A stretch of DNA of 64,000 nt from Nemertoderma westbladi (Eukaryota > Xenacoelomorpha > Nemertodermatida > Nemertodermatidae), in assembly GCA_032718475.1 (NCBI GenBank), contig JAUCBJ010000002.1, positions 27,096-91,095 of the forward strand. The letters run 5' to 3'. Shown here in pieces: positions 54,627 through 64,000 of this stretch; position 1 is the first letter of the stretch; each line of letters starts with the position of its first letter. Below the pieces are notes generated by a model that worked only from the letters and a program-made list of their open reading frames with translations, did not search any database and was not told where the DNA came from. The translations under genes and the position numbers were made by a program.

Positions 54627-57600
54627 TTTGTATACTCTCTTGAGTATCTGTTTCCCCGTGACTAATAATGGGGATGCTAGGCCTAGGGGATCGTATATCC
54701 TTGCTATATACGATACATAGCCCCTCTTCGTGTGGATGTCTGCGCCCTCCTGGCTCAGCTGATACTTCAGTTCGTCTGTCTTCTCTATCCCACACGATTC
54801 CCAATGCCTTCTGCTGGGATTCCGTTCTCTTAATCGCCATGTCCTGCCCTTTGGCTGTTGTGGGATTATCCATGGTCGATTCTGGTTTCCTGTCCTCTAT
54901 GGCTTTTATAAATTCTTCCGAACTGGATTGGAATTTGGTCAGGTTAAAGCCGGATCCCTTTAGGATGTCGCGAACCTCGCGCCCTGTATCCAGTATCTCC
55001 TTAACCGTATTTCCAGACTCCATTCCGTCGTCTACGTAGAAGCCGCGTCGAATCATATCGACGGCCCTACTGCTGTATCTATCTTCCTTCCCCTTTACTG
55101 TGTCTCTCACTGCCATAGTCGTCGTAAATGAAGACGACTTGGCACCCATGTTCTGTACTATCATCTTATATGCTGGTATTATCGGCGGTTCTTCTTCGCC
55201 GTTATACCATAAGAAGCGTTGACTGTCGCTATCTTCTTCCGTTACACGGACTTGGTTGAACATGCCTTCTATGTCACACGTGAAGGCGTGTTTCCCATTT
55301 CGAAATCTAAGTAACACCTCTATGCCCGAATTGTATATGTTTGGGCCTTCTAACAGATAGTCGTTTAAGCATTTTCCGTTGGTCTTTGCCGATGCGTCAA
55401 CCACCATCCGCAGTTTACCTTTCTTTGGGTCTAAAGCCACGTGGAGTGGCAGGTAATATGTCCTGTCCGTGTTCGGTTCGTCGACCGGTAACTCCACGGC
55501 CCATCCTTTCTCGACGTACTTCTTGATCGTTCTGTGGATGTACTCATTCTTCTCGGGGCTCCGTTTTAGTGTTTGTTTCAGCTTGCGGAGTCTCGTGAGT
55601 ACCATCCCTCTGTTATCGGGCAGCGGTATTTTCGGTAGTTTCCATACCATTCCTATAGTGTACCGCCCCTCGTCGCACTTCATCGATTCTTCCACGCTCT
55701 GTAAAGCCTGTTTGTCTTCTACCGAGGTCCCGACCCCGGTTTCTTTTAGTCCCTCGAAATCTTGTCTGAGCAGTCTTTTAAGCTGCTCCTCTGCTCCCTC
55801 GTCACCCATTTCCTGCATTGTTCCCGCGAACATGCATCCTGATGTCTCCGACATCCTAAATGGTATCTTGCTCTTGATTGGGCCACTCAGTGTCCACCCG
55901 AATGGTGTCAATATCGCCACTGGGTCACACTCCCTGTCTTCGCCGAAGACCGTTTGCATTCTCTCGTGGGCCGTCGGGCAGTCCATTCCTACTATGATGG
56001 ATACCTTCCTGACGTCCACCTCCGGGATTGAGAAGTCAATACTGTCCAGGAATTTATATTGCTCGACCTCGATGTTGGTTGGTCGCCTGGCATTGATATT
56101 AATTGACTCTATCACTTGGATGGGGTCGATGGTTGCCCCGTAGTCACATCCCGGTGCCACTGCTGCTATCGCGCACCGTCCGGTCCTCATCTCTAGGACT
56201 TCGTCTTTGCTCGAGATGGTTGTTACTGCCATTCTACTTGGCCTCGTCCTCAATCCTATTTCTTCGGCCACCCAATCCTCGACTAACGTGAAGGCAGCTC
56301 CGCTATCAACCAGCATCAGAGTGGTTACTGATCGATTGCCTTCCCCAATCACTCGCACCGGTACTACCCCAAGTAGCACCGTTCCTCTCTTCTTCGCCCC
56401 TACCGTGCTCGTTGCCATCGTTTGGCCTTTGTCTCGACGGAACTTAACCGGCGTCTCCTTGCATTGCCTCGCTCGATGTCCACTCATCACACATCGCGAG
56501 CAGATGTCATTTCTGTCCGCGTATTCTACCTGATCTTCCCTGGGTAACGCTTGCCAGTAGCTGCAATTCATGGTTAGATGCCTTGCATTTGTATGTAGCT
56601 GGCATTTGCTCTTTGGGTCGTAGCCGTCCTTGTACAGCGCATCGCGTATCGCAACTGCATTTGTACTAAAGTCCCTACTGTTTTTATAGCTTGGGTTCGG
56701 CCTACTGGATGTATTAGGGTTATGTTCATTCGTGTTGTTATTTTTCCCCTGTCCGGTCTTACCCTCGGCTACTTGTGGACTCGCAGTCCCCTGCGTTGCT
56801 GCATATGGCAGTGATTGCCTGAGCTTTGGTAATGCGTTCGACGTGTTGTGCTCTGGTTTCGGTCGATTGTAATCCGTCTTTGGTCCCTTTCCCAGGCTAT
56901 CTTCGCTATAGACTGGGTCGGTTATTAGTTCAGCTTCGTAGCTTAAGAAGCTGGACATTTCTTCTAGACCCGGTTCCGCACCCTTTCTGTCTCTAGTGGA
57001 GAAAGCGACTTTTCTCCACTTATTGCGCAGCCACATCGGTAGTGCCTGCGCTATCGTGGTGATGTTGTTGGACGCGTTGAGCTCGTATGGTGCGTCTAGC
57101 GTCTTTAGCACGATCAGCGCCTTTTCGACTTTGTTAGCAAACGTCTTAATGCTAACGGGATTATCCTGTAGGCCACCCGTTGTTATGCCTCTCAGGGTTT
57201 GCCTGATGATCTTAGCTGGGTGCCCGTATTCCCTATCCAGTGCCCGCCATGCCGTCGTGAAGCCGCCTTCTATACCCTGGTATTGCCTCACGATGTCGTA
57301 TGCTGGGCCTCCTGTGTATACTTGCAGATACTTCAGGCACTCCGCCTGCGTTAAGTTTTTTGTTAGTATCTCGTTACTATACATGCGCCGAAACTGTAGA
57401 TATTCTTCCGGCCTACTCCCATCGAATTTGAATGGTTCCACGGGTGGTAACTCGATCCTGGTTTTTAACGCATCGATCAACGTGGCCATCCCCACCGCCT
57501 GCGCCTCCAATGGGTTCGATGGATGCTGCATAGTTTCCCTTGTTTGGTGCGGTCCATCCGTTCTATTCCCTGTTTTTCTCTGACTTGGGTATATCATTGG

Positions 57601-57651
57601 GGGTAGCGGCCCCCTCCATATTTCTGTGTCGCATGACTTATTTTCATCCAA
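54616..57651 (-). CDS. Gag C-terminal part, protease and RT (element 2)
   Basis: 1011 codons. Residues about 65-245 form the DUF1759-like Gag region (FKFDGSRPEEYLQFRRMYSNE). The CCHC knuckle is C384-C387-H392-C397. The aspartic protease active site DSGA is at 449-452 with LVEDWVAEEIGL following. RT motif A is FTCDIEGMFNQ (D793) and the catalytic YVDDG is at 872-876. After KALGIVWDRED (about residue 950) the translation no longer matches the family, while another frame continues with the expected connection domain, so there is a frameshift near 54783. The codons before 57651 are open and continue upstream to the G run at 57719-57728, so the listed ATG may not be the true start. Confidence 0.88.
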   Translation of the reverse strand: MDENKSCDTEIWRGPLPPMIYPSQRKTGNRTDGPHQTRETMQHPSNPLEAQAVGMATLIDALKTRIELPPVEPFKFDGSRPEEYLQFRRMYSNEILTKNLTQAECLKYLQVYTGGPAYDIVRQYQGIEGGFTTAWRALDREYGHPAKIIRQTLRGITTGGLQDNPVSIKTFANKVEKALIVLKTLDAPYELNASNNITTIAQALPMWLRNKWRKVAFSTRDRKGAEPGLEEMSSFLSYEAELITDPVYSEDSLGKGPKTDYNRPKPEHNTSNALPKLRQSLPYAATQGTASPQVAEGKTGQGKNNNTNEHNPNTSSRPNPSYKNSRDFSTNAVAIRDALYKDGYDPKSKCQLHTNARHLTMNCSYWQALPREDQVEYADRNDICSRCVMSGHRARQCKETPVKFRRDKGQTMATSTVGAKKRGTVLLGVVPVRVIGEGNRSVTTLMLVDSGAAFTLVEDWVAEEIGLRTRPSRMAVTTISSKDEVLEMRTGRCAIAAVAPGCDYGATIDPIQVIESININARRPTNIEVEQYKFLDSIDFSIPEVDVRKVSIIVGMDCPTAHERMQTVFGEDRECDPVAILTPFGWTLSGPIKSKIPFRMSETSGCMFAGTMQEMGDEGAEEQLKRLLRQDFEGLKETGVGTSVEDKQALQSVEESMKCDEGRYTIGMVWKLPKIPLPDNRGMVLTRLRKLKQTLKRSPEKNEYIHRTIKKYVEKGWAVELPVDEPNTDRTYYLPLHVALDPKKGKLRMVVDASAKTNGKCLNDYLLEGPNIYNSGIEVLLRFRNGKHAFTCDIEGMFNQVRVTEEDSDSQRFLWYNGEEEPPIIPAYKMIVQNMGAKSSSFTTTMAVRDTVKGKEDRYSSRAVDMIRRGFYVDDGMESGNTVKEILDTGREVRDILKGSGFNLTKFQSSSEEFIKAIEDRKPESTMDNPTTAKGQDMAIKRTESQQKALGIVWDREDRRTEVSAEPGGRRHPHEEGLCIVYSKDIRSPRPSIPIISHGETDTQESIQIER

Positions 57652-57709
57652 GGGGTTCGTTGTTCTCGCTCCTATTGGGGTATATTGTTGATATTGCGAT
57701 GGGGGAATG

Positions 57710-58627
57710 TCACCCTGTCCCCCCCCCCACCGGTATGCTTGGTACTGGGGTTGATGTTAATATATTGGGGCCCATGCATCTATCCGCAATAATTCCCCCC
57801 TCCCCTGGGTATATGTTATATCCTTTGGTGCTGTAGTCATACTGCTGCACTGGTACCGGTATAGGCCTATCAGCTTCTGGCCTACCTACCGGAATGTATT
57901 CCGCGACTTCCGGGTTTAATCCCGTTGTCCGCACTATTCTATCGCCTACATTGCTTCTGTCAGCATGGCCTATGGTATGTGCAGTAAGGCCTACAGTATG
58001 TCCTACAGTCTGTACGTATTGCTCGGGATCGAAGTTTATTCTTCTCGAATTATCCTCCCCGCGGCTACCGTATTCTCGATCGGCAGGTATATCCCGTCGG
58101 AAGGTTTCTCTTCGACCCCCTCTACTGCTCTCATCCTCGTGCCGGTACATCATGTACCCCTCTCTCGACGCATAGTGCGTCTCGTCGGGTCGCGTCTCTC
58201 CGGGACGACGGCAATCTCCCGTAGTTCGACCCCACCGGCTCTCTTCTTCCACCTCAACTACCGACGGTTCGCTATCCGTCCTCGTTCTTCTATCGTTCGC
58301 GGCGATACTTCTCCTACCGTCTTCTCTTCTTCTTCTTTCAGTGTAGTATTCCCGCTCGTGAGATCTCTCGTCGATCTCCCGGTTAAACTCCACCGTTCTT
58401 CTTCTCTCCTCTGATCGGGCTCGACACTCCGTCCGCCCTCTCGCGACGTCAACCTGCCTCTCTCCGCTCGATCGCACGCCGCTGGGGATACTCGCAATCC
58501 CCCTATTACTCTCCGTCGCCGGGTGTTGCGGTTTACCTGTTTCGGCCCTCGCATTATCCGCCGGCGCCTGTGGGGCACTCTCTGCCCCCCCTCTCTCGTC
58601 ACTAACTTCTCGCGGTGGGGTGCTCAT
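57710..58627 (-). CDS. Gag middle segment of element 2, charged region
   Basis: 305 codons rich in Arg and Glu (RSSGERQVDVARGRTECRA and similar), low complexity, no known domain. It ends at VGGGTG beside the G run at 57719-57728, where the frame changes into that of the RT-containing ORF. Its start also follows a G run (58630-58638). Confidence 0.65.
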   Translation of the reverse strand: MSTPPREVSDERGGAESAPQAPADNARAETGKPQHPATESNRGIASIPSGVRSSGERQVDVARGRTECRARSEERRRTVEFNREIDERSHEREYYTERRRREDGRRSIAANDRRTRTDSEPSVVEVEEESRWGRTTGDCRRPGETRPDETHYASREGYMMYRHEDESSRGGRRETFRRDIPADREYGSRGEDNSRRINFDPEQYVQTVGHTVGLTAHTIGHADRSNVGDRIVRTTGLNPEVAEYIPVGRPEADRPIPVPVQQYDYSTKGYNIYPGEGGIIADRCMGPNILTSTPVPSIPVGGGTG

Positions 58628-58770
58628 AGCCCCCCCCCACCCGCCACTTCTAACTTCGCTACCTCTTACTATACTTCTATATCCCTCTTGTGGGGCATTC
58701 TCCGCCCCCCCCCCTCTCGCCGCTAATCTTATGTGGTGGGGCGCTCATAGCCCCCCCCCCACTCGCCACA
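58585..58770. repeat. ~120-bp imperfect tandem repeat with paired C runs
   Basis: Two units each contain a C run, GCTCATAGC, and a second C run next to TGGGGCA. C runs: 58585-58591, 58630-58638, 58705-58714 and 58751-58760. Confidence 0.75.
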
Positions 58771-59373
58771 TTTAACCTCACTCACACCTCTATACCCCTC
58801 TCTAGTCGACACAATGTTTGTATTGCGGCTGGGTCCACTTACCCCCGCCTCTCTCTCTACTACTACCTGGCCTACCAGGCCTACTTCGGGTTGGCTCAAC
58901 CCCGCCGCTTCCGGCCTACTATTTACGAGGCCTACCAGGCCTACCTCGGGTTGGCTCAACCCCGCCGCTTCCGGCCTACTGACTACGTGGCCTACCAGGC
59001 CCTCACCCGCCGGGCTATGTACGTCCGACGCGTTTACATTAACAACACCACTGTGATTATCCTCTAGTTCACCCAAATTATCCTGTGCACCAAAGTTAGA
59101 AACGTTATCTTGCGTTATAACATTATTTGGATTATTTTGTAAATTCGAATTTGGGTTATTATTTAAATTACTTGGGTTACTTTGTATAACTACATTATTA
59201 GAATTATTTTGCACGTTAATATTAGAATCGTTCTGATTTAAAATAAAATTATTACTATTAGGTAATGTATTTCCTGCAATAAATATTTGGTTAGGGTCGT
59301 TCAATACAGTATTATTAATATTAACGTCATCTACCGTAATATTATTATTACCCCCCCCCGCCCGTAAGGTCAC
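58729..59373 (-). CDS. Gag segment of element 2, Asn-rich and 20-residue repeats
   Basis: 214 codons. The first ~100 residues are Asn-rich with serine (low complexity). Residues about 130-190 include a 20-residue unit (RPEAAGLSQPEVGLVG), repeated with a 60-bp period at 58871-58991. It begins at a G run (59351-59359) in another frame than the upstream gag piece and ends just after another G run (58751-58760). Probably a disordered linker of the same Gag. Confidence 0.6.
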   Translation of the reverse strand: MTLRAGGGNNNITVDDVNINNTVLNDPNQIFIAGNTLPNSNNFILNQNDSNINVQNNSNNVVIQSNPSNLNNNPNSNLQNNPNNVITQDNVSNFGAQDNLGELEDNHSGVVNVNASDVHSPAGEGLVGHVVSRPEAAGLSQPEVGLVGLVNSRPEAAGLSQPEVGLVGQVVVEREAGVSGPSRNTNIVSTREGYRGVSEVKCGEWGGGYERPTT

Positions 59374-60820
59374 ACCAATTTCGTGTCTGTCGTGCGGTCC
59401 CTCTCACTGGGGTATTAATAAACGCATCTACTGTCCCCGGCCCCTCGAGAATATTCGAGCCAGCCTCGCTCTCAGACGCCCCCATCTGCGCCAGTTCCAG
59501 TTCGCGCATGTGTCTAGCTTTGTACTCTACAAGCCCACTTCGCTGTTTCTTTAATTTCCTTCGCTCATGCTCCCTTCTGGCCATTCTCACCTCACACTCC
59601 CGCGCGTCCTGTTTGGCCAACTCTACCACTCTCCTAGCTTCCTCCCTTCGCCTTGCCTCACGCTCCTTGCGTTCCTTCTCCCCCTTTGCCTCACGCTCCT
59701 TACGTTCCTCTTCTTCTATTTCCTCATACTCCCTAAGGCTCCTTGCGGCCCTTTCGGCCCTCTCTCTTATCTCTCTAATCAACACCATTTCCCCCTCTAG
59801 CAGCACTCTCTCCTCCTCTAATCGTCTATCTACTTCTTGTTGACCTTGCACTGCTAGATTGAGATGGTACCTAGCGTCTATCTCTCTCACCCGTCTTTCT
59901 TTCGCGGAGGATGTAGCAGACTTGTCGGTTGTGACGGATTCCCTCCGCCTTCCCGATCTACTAACTTTCCCCCTCCTCCCGGAACTCCCTCCGACCGACG
60001 AGACCGAATCCGCGGGGTCAACCTCGGATTCGCCCTCCTCAGGTCTGTTCCAACCCACTAATTTTATACCCCGGGCATCGATTAAATATGGCCCTATGTA
60101 CACTACACTAGGTTGTATACCCCCATGCCGCCATGAGTCATACAGTTCCTCGGCAACCCTTGTCGCTCTCTCCTCGGCCAATTCTCTCTGCCCGAAATGC
60201 ATTAGATAGTATAAATGTCTGTCCGACTTACCTAGTCCTGACTTCAGTTTTACCTCGTCTATCGTTTTCCCCTTTCTGGCCTCCTCTAGTAGTCTCCGGG
60301 TCGCGTTGTAGGCCCGTCGAAGTTGCTCAGAAACCCCGACGTCCTCGTCGCCGACCTCTCCTCCGTCTCTTCGGGTTCGACGTCGTACCGGCGGCCCCAC
60401 CGTCGCCGTTCCGGTGGGCCGTCCGTCGCCCTCGGCCTGTGGCTGGCCCGCGACATCGGTGTCGACATCCCCGTCGTCTCTCCGGGTCCGGCTTCGTACC
60501 GGCGGCCCCACCGTTGCCGTTCCGGTGGGCCGTCCGTCGCCCTCGGCCTGTGGCTGGCCCGCGACGTCGGCACGTCGACCCTCGTTCCGTGTCGACTCCT
60601 CTCTTTCTCCCTCGACCTCGTTCTCTCTATCCTCCGACTCGAGTCCCTCTCCTCTCAACTCGTATTCTGATCCCAGACGGTCCCCCTCATCTTGGACTTC
60701 CGGGTCACCCGTTACCGATGGCTCCGGCGTCGTGGGCCTATACCGCCTGGTCGCGGCCTCGCGGATCGTTTGCTCTTCGTCCGGGGTCCGCGTCGGTGTC
60801 GATTCACCTGACTTACTCAT
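59348..60820 (-). CDS. gag: BEL Gag N-terminal part (element 2)
   Basis: 490 codons starting MSKSGESTPTRTP, 76 bp inside the 5' LTR boundary. Residues 1-165 are acidic/proline-rich and contain a 34-residue tandem repeat (DVAGQPQAEGDGRPTGTATV..., twice). Residues about 168-270 form a conserved region (AYNATRRLLEEARKG, YLMHFGQREL, YIGPYLIDARGIKL) that also survives in the host relics at 8765-9109 and 39655. Residues 320-455 are a charged coiled coil (EEIEEEERKEREAKGEKERK-type). It ends in GGGG at the G run 59351-59359. Confidence 0.85.
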   Translation of the reverse strand: MSKSGESTPTRTPDEEQTIREAATRRYRPTTPEPSVTGDPEVQDEGDRLGSEYELRGEGLESEDRENEVEGEREESTRNEGRRADVAGQPQAEGDGRPTGTATVGPPVRSRTRRDDGDVDTDVAGQPQAEGDGRPTGTATVGPPVRRRTRRDGGEVGDEDVGVSEQLRRAYNATRRLLEEARKGKTIDEVKLKSGLGKSDRHLYYLMHFGQRELAEERATRVAEELYDSWRHGGIQPSVVYIGPYLIDARGIKLVGWNRPEEGESEVDPADSVSSVGGSSGRRGKVSRSGRRRESVTTDKSATSSAKERRVREIDARYHLNLAVQGQQEVDRRLEEERVLLEGEMVLIREIRERAERAARSLREYEEIEEEERKEREAKGEKERKEREARRREEARRVVELAKQDARECEVRMARREHERRKLKKQRSGLVEYKARHMRELELAQMGASESEAGSNILEGPGTVDAFINTPVRGTARQTRNWCDLTGGGG

Positions 60821-60896
60821 CTCTCTTCTGCAGATTGGTGACTGGTGGTTTAGCTAGTTTTACAGTTTGACTAGGGCGGCAGCTCGATTCAGTTAC

Positions 60897-61437
60897 TGTG
60901 ACGGGATCCAGGAAGGATCCCGATTTATCCGTTTGTCAGTTCACGCGTCCCCGCTGTGTGTGAAAGATAAAGAGTTTCTGTTGTTCGTTGTATTGCAATG
61001 TCCGAGGTATATACAATATAGATATAGATGATGATGACTGGTAATATTGTTGTACACGGAAGGCGGGAGACGGTAACTGAAATCCCGGTACTTCCCTAGC
61101 TAAACTATTCTTACAGTAGCACCAATAACACTGAGATAACTGAGGTAATATGATTACTGGTTACTGGTTATATTGCACGGTGGCCTTATTGCTCTACTCA
61201 ATCGATGCCTTGCCCCCCTCTGATTGGTTGATACCCTTGTTGGCGCCCTTTGGAGTGTCCCGTTCACTCCACCTGTTCTCTCTTGGTTAGGGGTTTGGCC
61301 CCTGACCCTTATTGTGTGGTTCACCTTCCCATTTTGTTGGGGTGGCGCGAGTTGGTTGATTGCCCAATCTCGAGGCCCCCAATATTGCTTATCGGCTTAA
61401 CTTTTATGGGGTGTTAGCGGGATTGGATAAGCTAACA
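60897..61437 (-). repeat. 5' LTR of element 2 (right end)
   Basis: 541-bp partner of 48279-48818. Directly inside it the element reads GTAACTGAATCGAGC on the minus strand, which does not start with TGG and so is not an ordinary tRNA primer site. Confidence 0.93.
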
Positions 61438-63544
61438 GCAAGAGTCCTTTTCTCTTTGGGGCGAGCCACTTTACTAGAAAGGCTATAACTCCTGGGTAAA
61501 GGGTGCAATACAATTGCATTAGAAGGTTTGGTTTTACGGTCGGAGTCTCGTCCATTTCGATATGCTTCTCCTCGAGCTGATTTTCCTCCGCTTGTCATGG
61601 GATACGTTTGTCCAAAACTCTCGCAGAGAATAGGGTTTTCTAAGCTTGATATCTTCTTAGAGATTCGAGATTTCCCAATCGAACTGAGATAAGGCCAATT
61701 CGTTTATCGATTGGACTTACTGTTATAACTTACGTTTATCTGAACAAACGCAGGTTTCCTTTTTGATCTTTATAGAATAGCGTTTAACTCGTTTCGTACA
61801 ACGCTCTCCTTCACCTTGATGAAGGGTTGTATTGCGTTAAACGGGAACGACCATACGGTTGGATAGTGATATTAGGTGTCCGCGTCACAATCCGGCTAGG
61901 TAAGATGGGCGGCTAGCTAGAAATCACTGTCGGAGTGTTACCGATTAATTGTTAGGGTAGCACTAGATCTTTGAACAGTGAATACAGTCCGCGAGGATCC
62001 GCGACACCACCAGGATCGCAGGTCTGAGGTCCAACTAAGGAATGAGGAGGTTTGACCGAGTATTCCGGGACTCTGATCGTAGGTTTACTCCAGGATCGTT
62101 CGAGCCGAGTGAGCATAAGTGATATGTCAAACAAGTTTCGCTCGAAACTCCAGTAAATATAACGAGCACAACTGTGTTTAACACAACGTTTCCGTGGATG
62201 TTTATGTCTTTCCGTTTATTGGCTGGGTCTAGGGCATTTATCGTAATAATACCAAAGACGCACGTCTGGTAGGGGAAACGCGGATGATATTTATTTGTTG
62301 TTACAATGCTTCTATCAAGAATTCCAAATATATGTTGGAGTTACCGCGTTTATTTGTTTCTTTAATGTCTTTTCTTTCGAGTCGATTTCGAATAGGATTT
62401 TCGCATTAGAATTTTGGTTTATCGTTTCGACTCCTCTGGGTAGGATATGTTTGACATAGTCCGTATCGTGTAAATCGATAGAATGGCCAATAGTTAAGAA
62501 GTCCATATACATACCATTACAATGCGTGTAGCGAGCGGTGAATTTTCCATAGTCCAATTCACGCGTAAGTTACTTCCAGGAAATCGTAGGTTCGATATAA
62601 CGACCATCATCCTTCGTAGTAGTTGGACTAGCATCACCGCGTATCAAGCTATCAACAAACGCTTGAAAGTAGAGTATATCGCTCCCTGATACCAAGACCA
62701 TCTTCTATCAACTCCGTCATATCTGCTATATATGAGTTTATTAATATTATAATGAGTTTATATTTAGGCTAGCGAGCGTCGCTGCCTACCCCAATCAGCC
62801 CCCGGACAGTGCGAGATCCTCAGCGCCGATGTGTCGTCGCCGCCGTACTTTCGCCAACGACGTAGCCGCACAACGACAACGACAACCGGCACAAGTCACT
62901 CGACTGTCCGTCCCAAAGGCTTAGATACACCTCAGGTTTTACTGGAGAGTTAGGGTTACTTTCACAATTGCGACTTGCTACTGTAAACACACCTTAGTAG
63001 TAACATTCGCCTATAAACTCACAAATACCACACACACAACTTGTCACAAATTACACACACTCGGGTCACTTGTCCGTTAGTCAGTGCCTTCCAGAATGTC
63101 ACGTTATTATCATGTATCCTTGGATACTAGCAGTGCACTGTTTATTCCCTATGCTATTCAATGGGACAAGCTTTCTATTGTTCTTTTAACTCAATTCTAA
63201 TTCTAGCGTGGTTGTTGCTATGGTGACATTATGTAAAGCTAGCGGTAGAATTAGGGTAATTCCAATGCATACAGATCTGGGATGTTATTTAATAGTAATT
63301 CTTTAATGGTCAATGTCCTGTTTTATACATGACTTTATGAATTTTATCGGCTATTGACTATGTTTGGGAGACTTTCGCACACTCATACGCATAGTAAGAT
63401 AAATCTCCGCTCCCTTGATCTATTAATTAATGGAATTTTGGGAATGTTATAAATTGCGTAAAAATGGCAATTTATTAAATTCATTAAAAGGCATGAATTT
63501 AAATTTATTCCCTGAAATTTTATTATTTGATAATTAAATGGACA
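61438..63544. other. Unrecognised sequence right of element 2
   Basis: No homology to any other part of the window and no recognisable gene. Small minus-strand frames (61404-61598, 61952-62134, 62315-62557) show no known motifs. 62760-62930 is GC-richer and low in complexity. It could be part of another retroelement or new host DNA. Confidence 0.4.
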
Positions 63545-63846
63545 TATTTTGATTCTAGAACATGTCTGGGGACACAAGATCCTTAATTCTATGAAAAGTG
63601 TCCTTTTAAGGATATCGGTAAATGCTACGATATCTTAATTGACTAGAATTGTTGAAGGATCTGAATTTTACAGATTTTGATTTATTAGATTTGCAAATAT
63701 TAAATAATTAATATTTGAGATGGGCACCGATTTATTCCAGAACTTGTCTGGGGACGTTAACCACTGATTCTAGAATTTGTCTTTCAAGTATATCGGTGGG
63801 TGCCGCGATATCTTAATCGACTAGAATTACAGATGGTCAAAGGGTT
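63545..63846. repeat. Imperfect direct repeat of ~110 bp
   Basis: 63545-63657 and 63735-63846 share GTCTGGGGAC, ATATCGGT and CGATATCTTAAT followed by GACTAGAATT, in the same order and spacing at about 70% identity. Confidence 0.65.
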
Positions 63847-64000
63847 TAACAGATTTATTTTGCGTTATACGCTACTGTTAAAGGGACATCACGCTACTAT
63901 ATGTATTATTTAATATACGGTATGAGAGCAATATCGCACGAAGCAATGTCAGTGTGAAGAGGCAAGTCGTTTCCAAGGTCTACCCAGAGCTTGGTTTAGC

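Larger units (their letters stand above)
48279..61437 (-). mobile_element. BEL/Pao LTR retrotransposon, element 2 (13.2 kb)
   Basis: LTRs at 48279-48818 and 60897-61437, both TGTGACGGG...GCTAACA. Coding on the minus strand gives Gag, CCHC, protease, RT, RNase H, integrase and a DUF5641-like end, the BEL/Pao order. The left flank ends TTTTTAG and the right flank begins GCAAGAG, so there is no target-site duplication. The right flank is not the continuation expected from copy 1 (ATCACATC at 30811). The two LTRs differ by about seven positions by eye. The frame is broken at G runs in gag, once in RT, and the pol 3' part contains an exact in-frame duplication. Confidence 0.92.

Overview
This window is animal nuclear DNA, most likely from a marine invertebrate. 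The reasons are an AT-rich background with no operons, single-exon genes of a metazoan-type transporter, several animal retroelement classes (BEL/Pao LTR elements, CR1/jockey-like non-LTR elements), a Helitron-like insert, foldback elements, minisatellites and long homopolymers. I cannot name the species. Apart from the transporter genes, almost everything recognisable is transposable-element sequence of varying age.

Layout. Host DNA occurs as two copies of a long tandem (segmental) duplication. Copy 1 is 1-9484 plus 24085-30810. Copy 2 is about 32043-48278. Each copy carries two related major-facilitator transporter genes on the minus strand (type a, then type b), separated by plus-strand retroelement debris in the same order: a reverse-transcriptase-associated C-terminal module, a CR1-like RT relic, a BEL gag relic, a 27-bp palindrome, and a second non-LTR relic with a deleted RT core. 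Of the four transporter genes, only b2 (45546-46853) is complete and unbroken. a1 runs off the left edge with an intact frame. b1 has a 4-bp insertion and a2 a 1-bp insertion.

Two large BEL/Pao-type LTR retrotransposons lie in this landscape, both transcribed on the minus strand. Element 1 (9485-24084, 14.6 kb) has 1.6-kb LTRs that are nearly identical, TG...CA ends and a 5-bp target duplication GGTTA. Its empty site is preserved in copy 2, so it inserted after the segmental duplication. Its Gag, protease and Pol lie in one frame broken by three stop codons. Downstream is an unusual intact 866-codon ORF with an exonuclease-like segment and zinc knuckles. Element 2 (48279-61437, 13.2 kb) has 540-bp LTRs with non-matching flanks. 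Its Gag frame changes only at runs of G, it has one frameshift in RT, an exact in-frame 1659-bp duplication of the RNase H-integrase region, and an array of 13 palindromic 13-mers in its 3' untranslated part.

How the parts relate. The transporters are the only candidate host genes. The duplication multiplied them, and later TE insertions (element 1, a 1234-bp Helitron-like insert in copy 1, element 2 at the end of copy 2) and tandem-repeat changes made the copies differ. Because the two copies act as allele-like references for each other, several insertion boundaries can be read exactly. The best candidates for something undescribed are the 866-codon ORF of element 1, a reiterated RNA-hairpin motif found in its LTR, gag and extra ORF in different reading frames, and the palindromic array of element 2. 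The rightmost 2.5 kb (61438-64000) is unrecognised.
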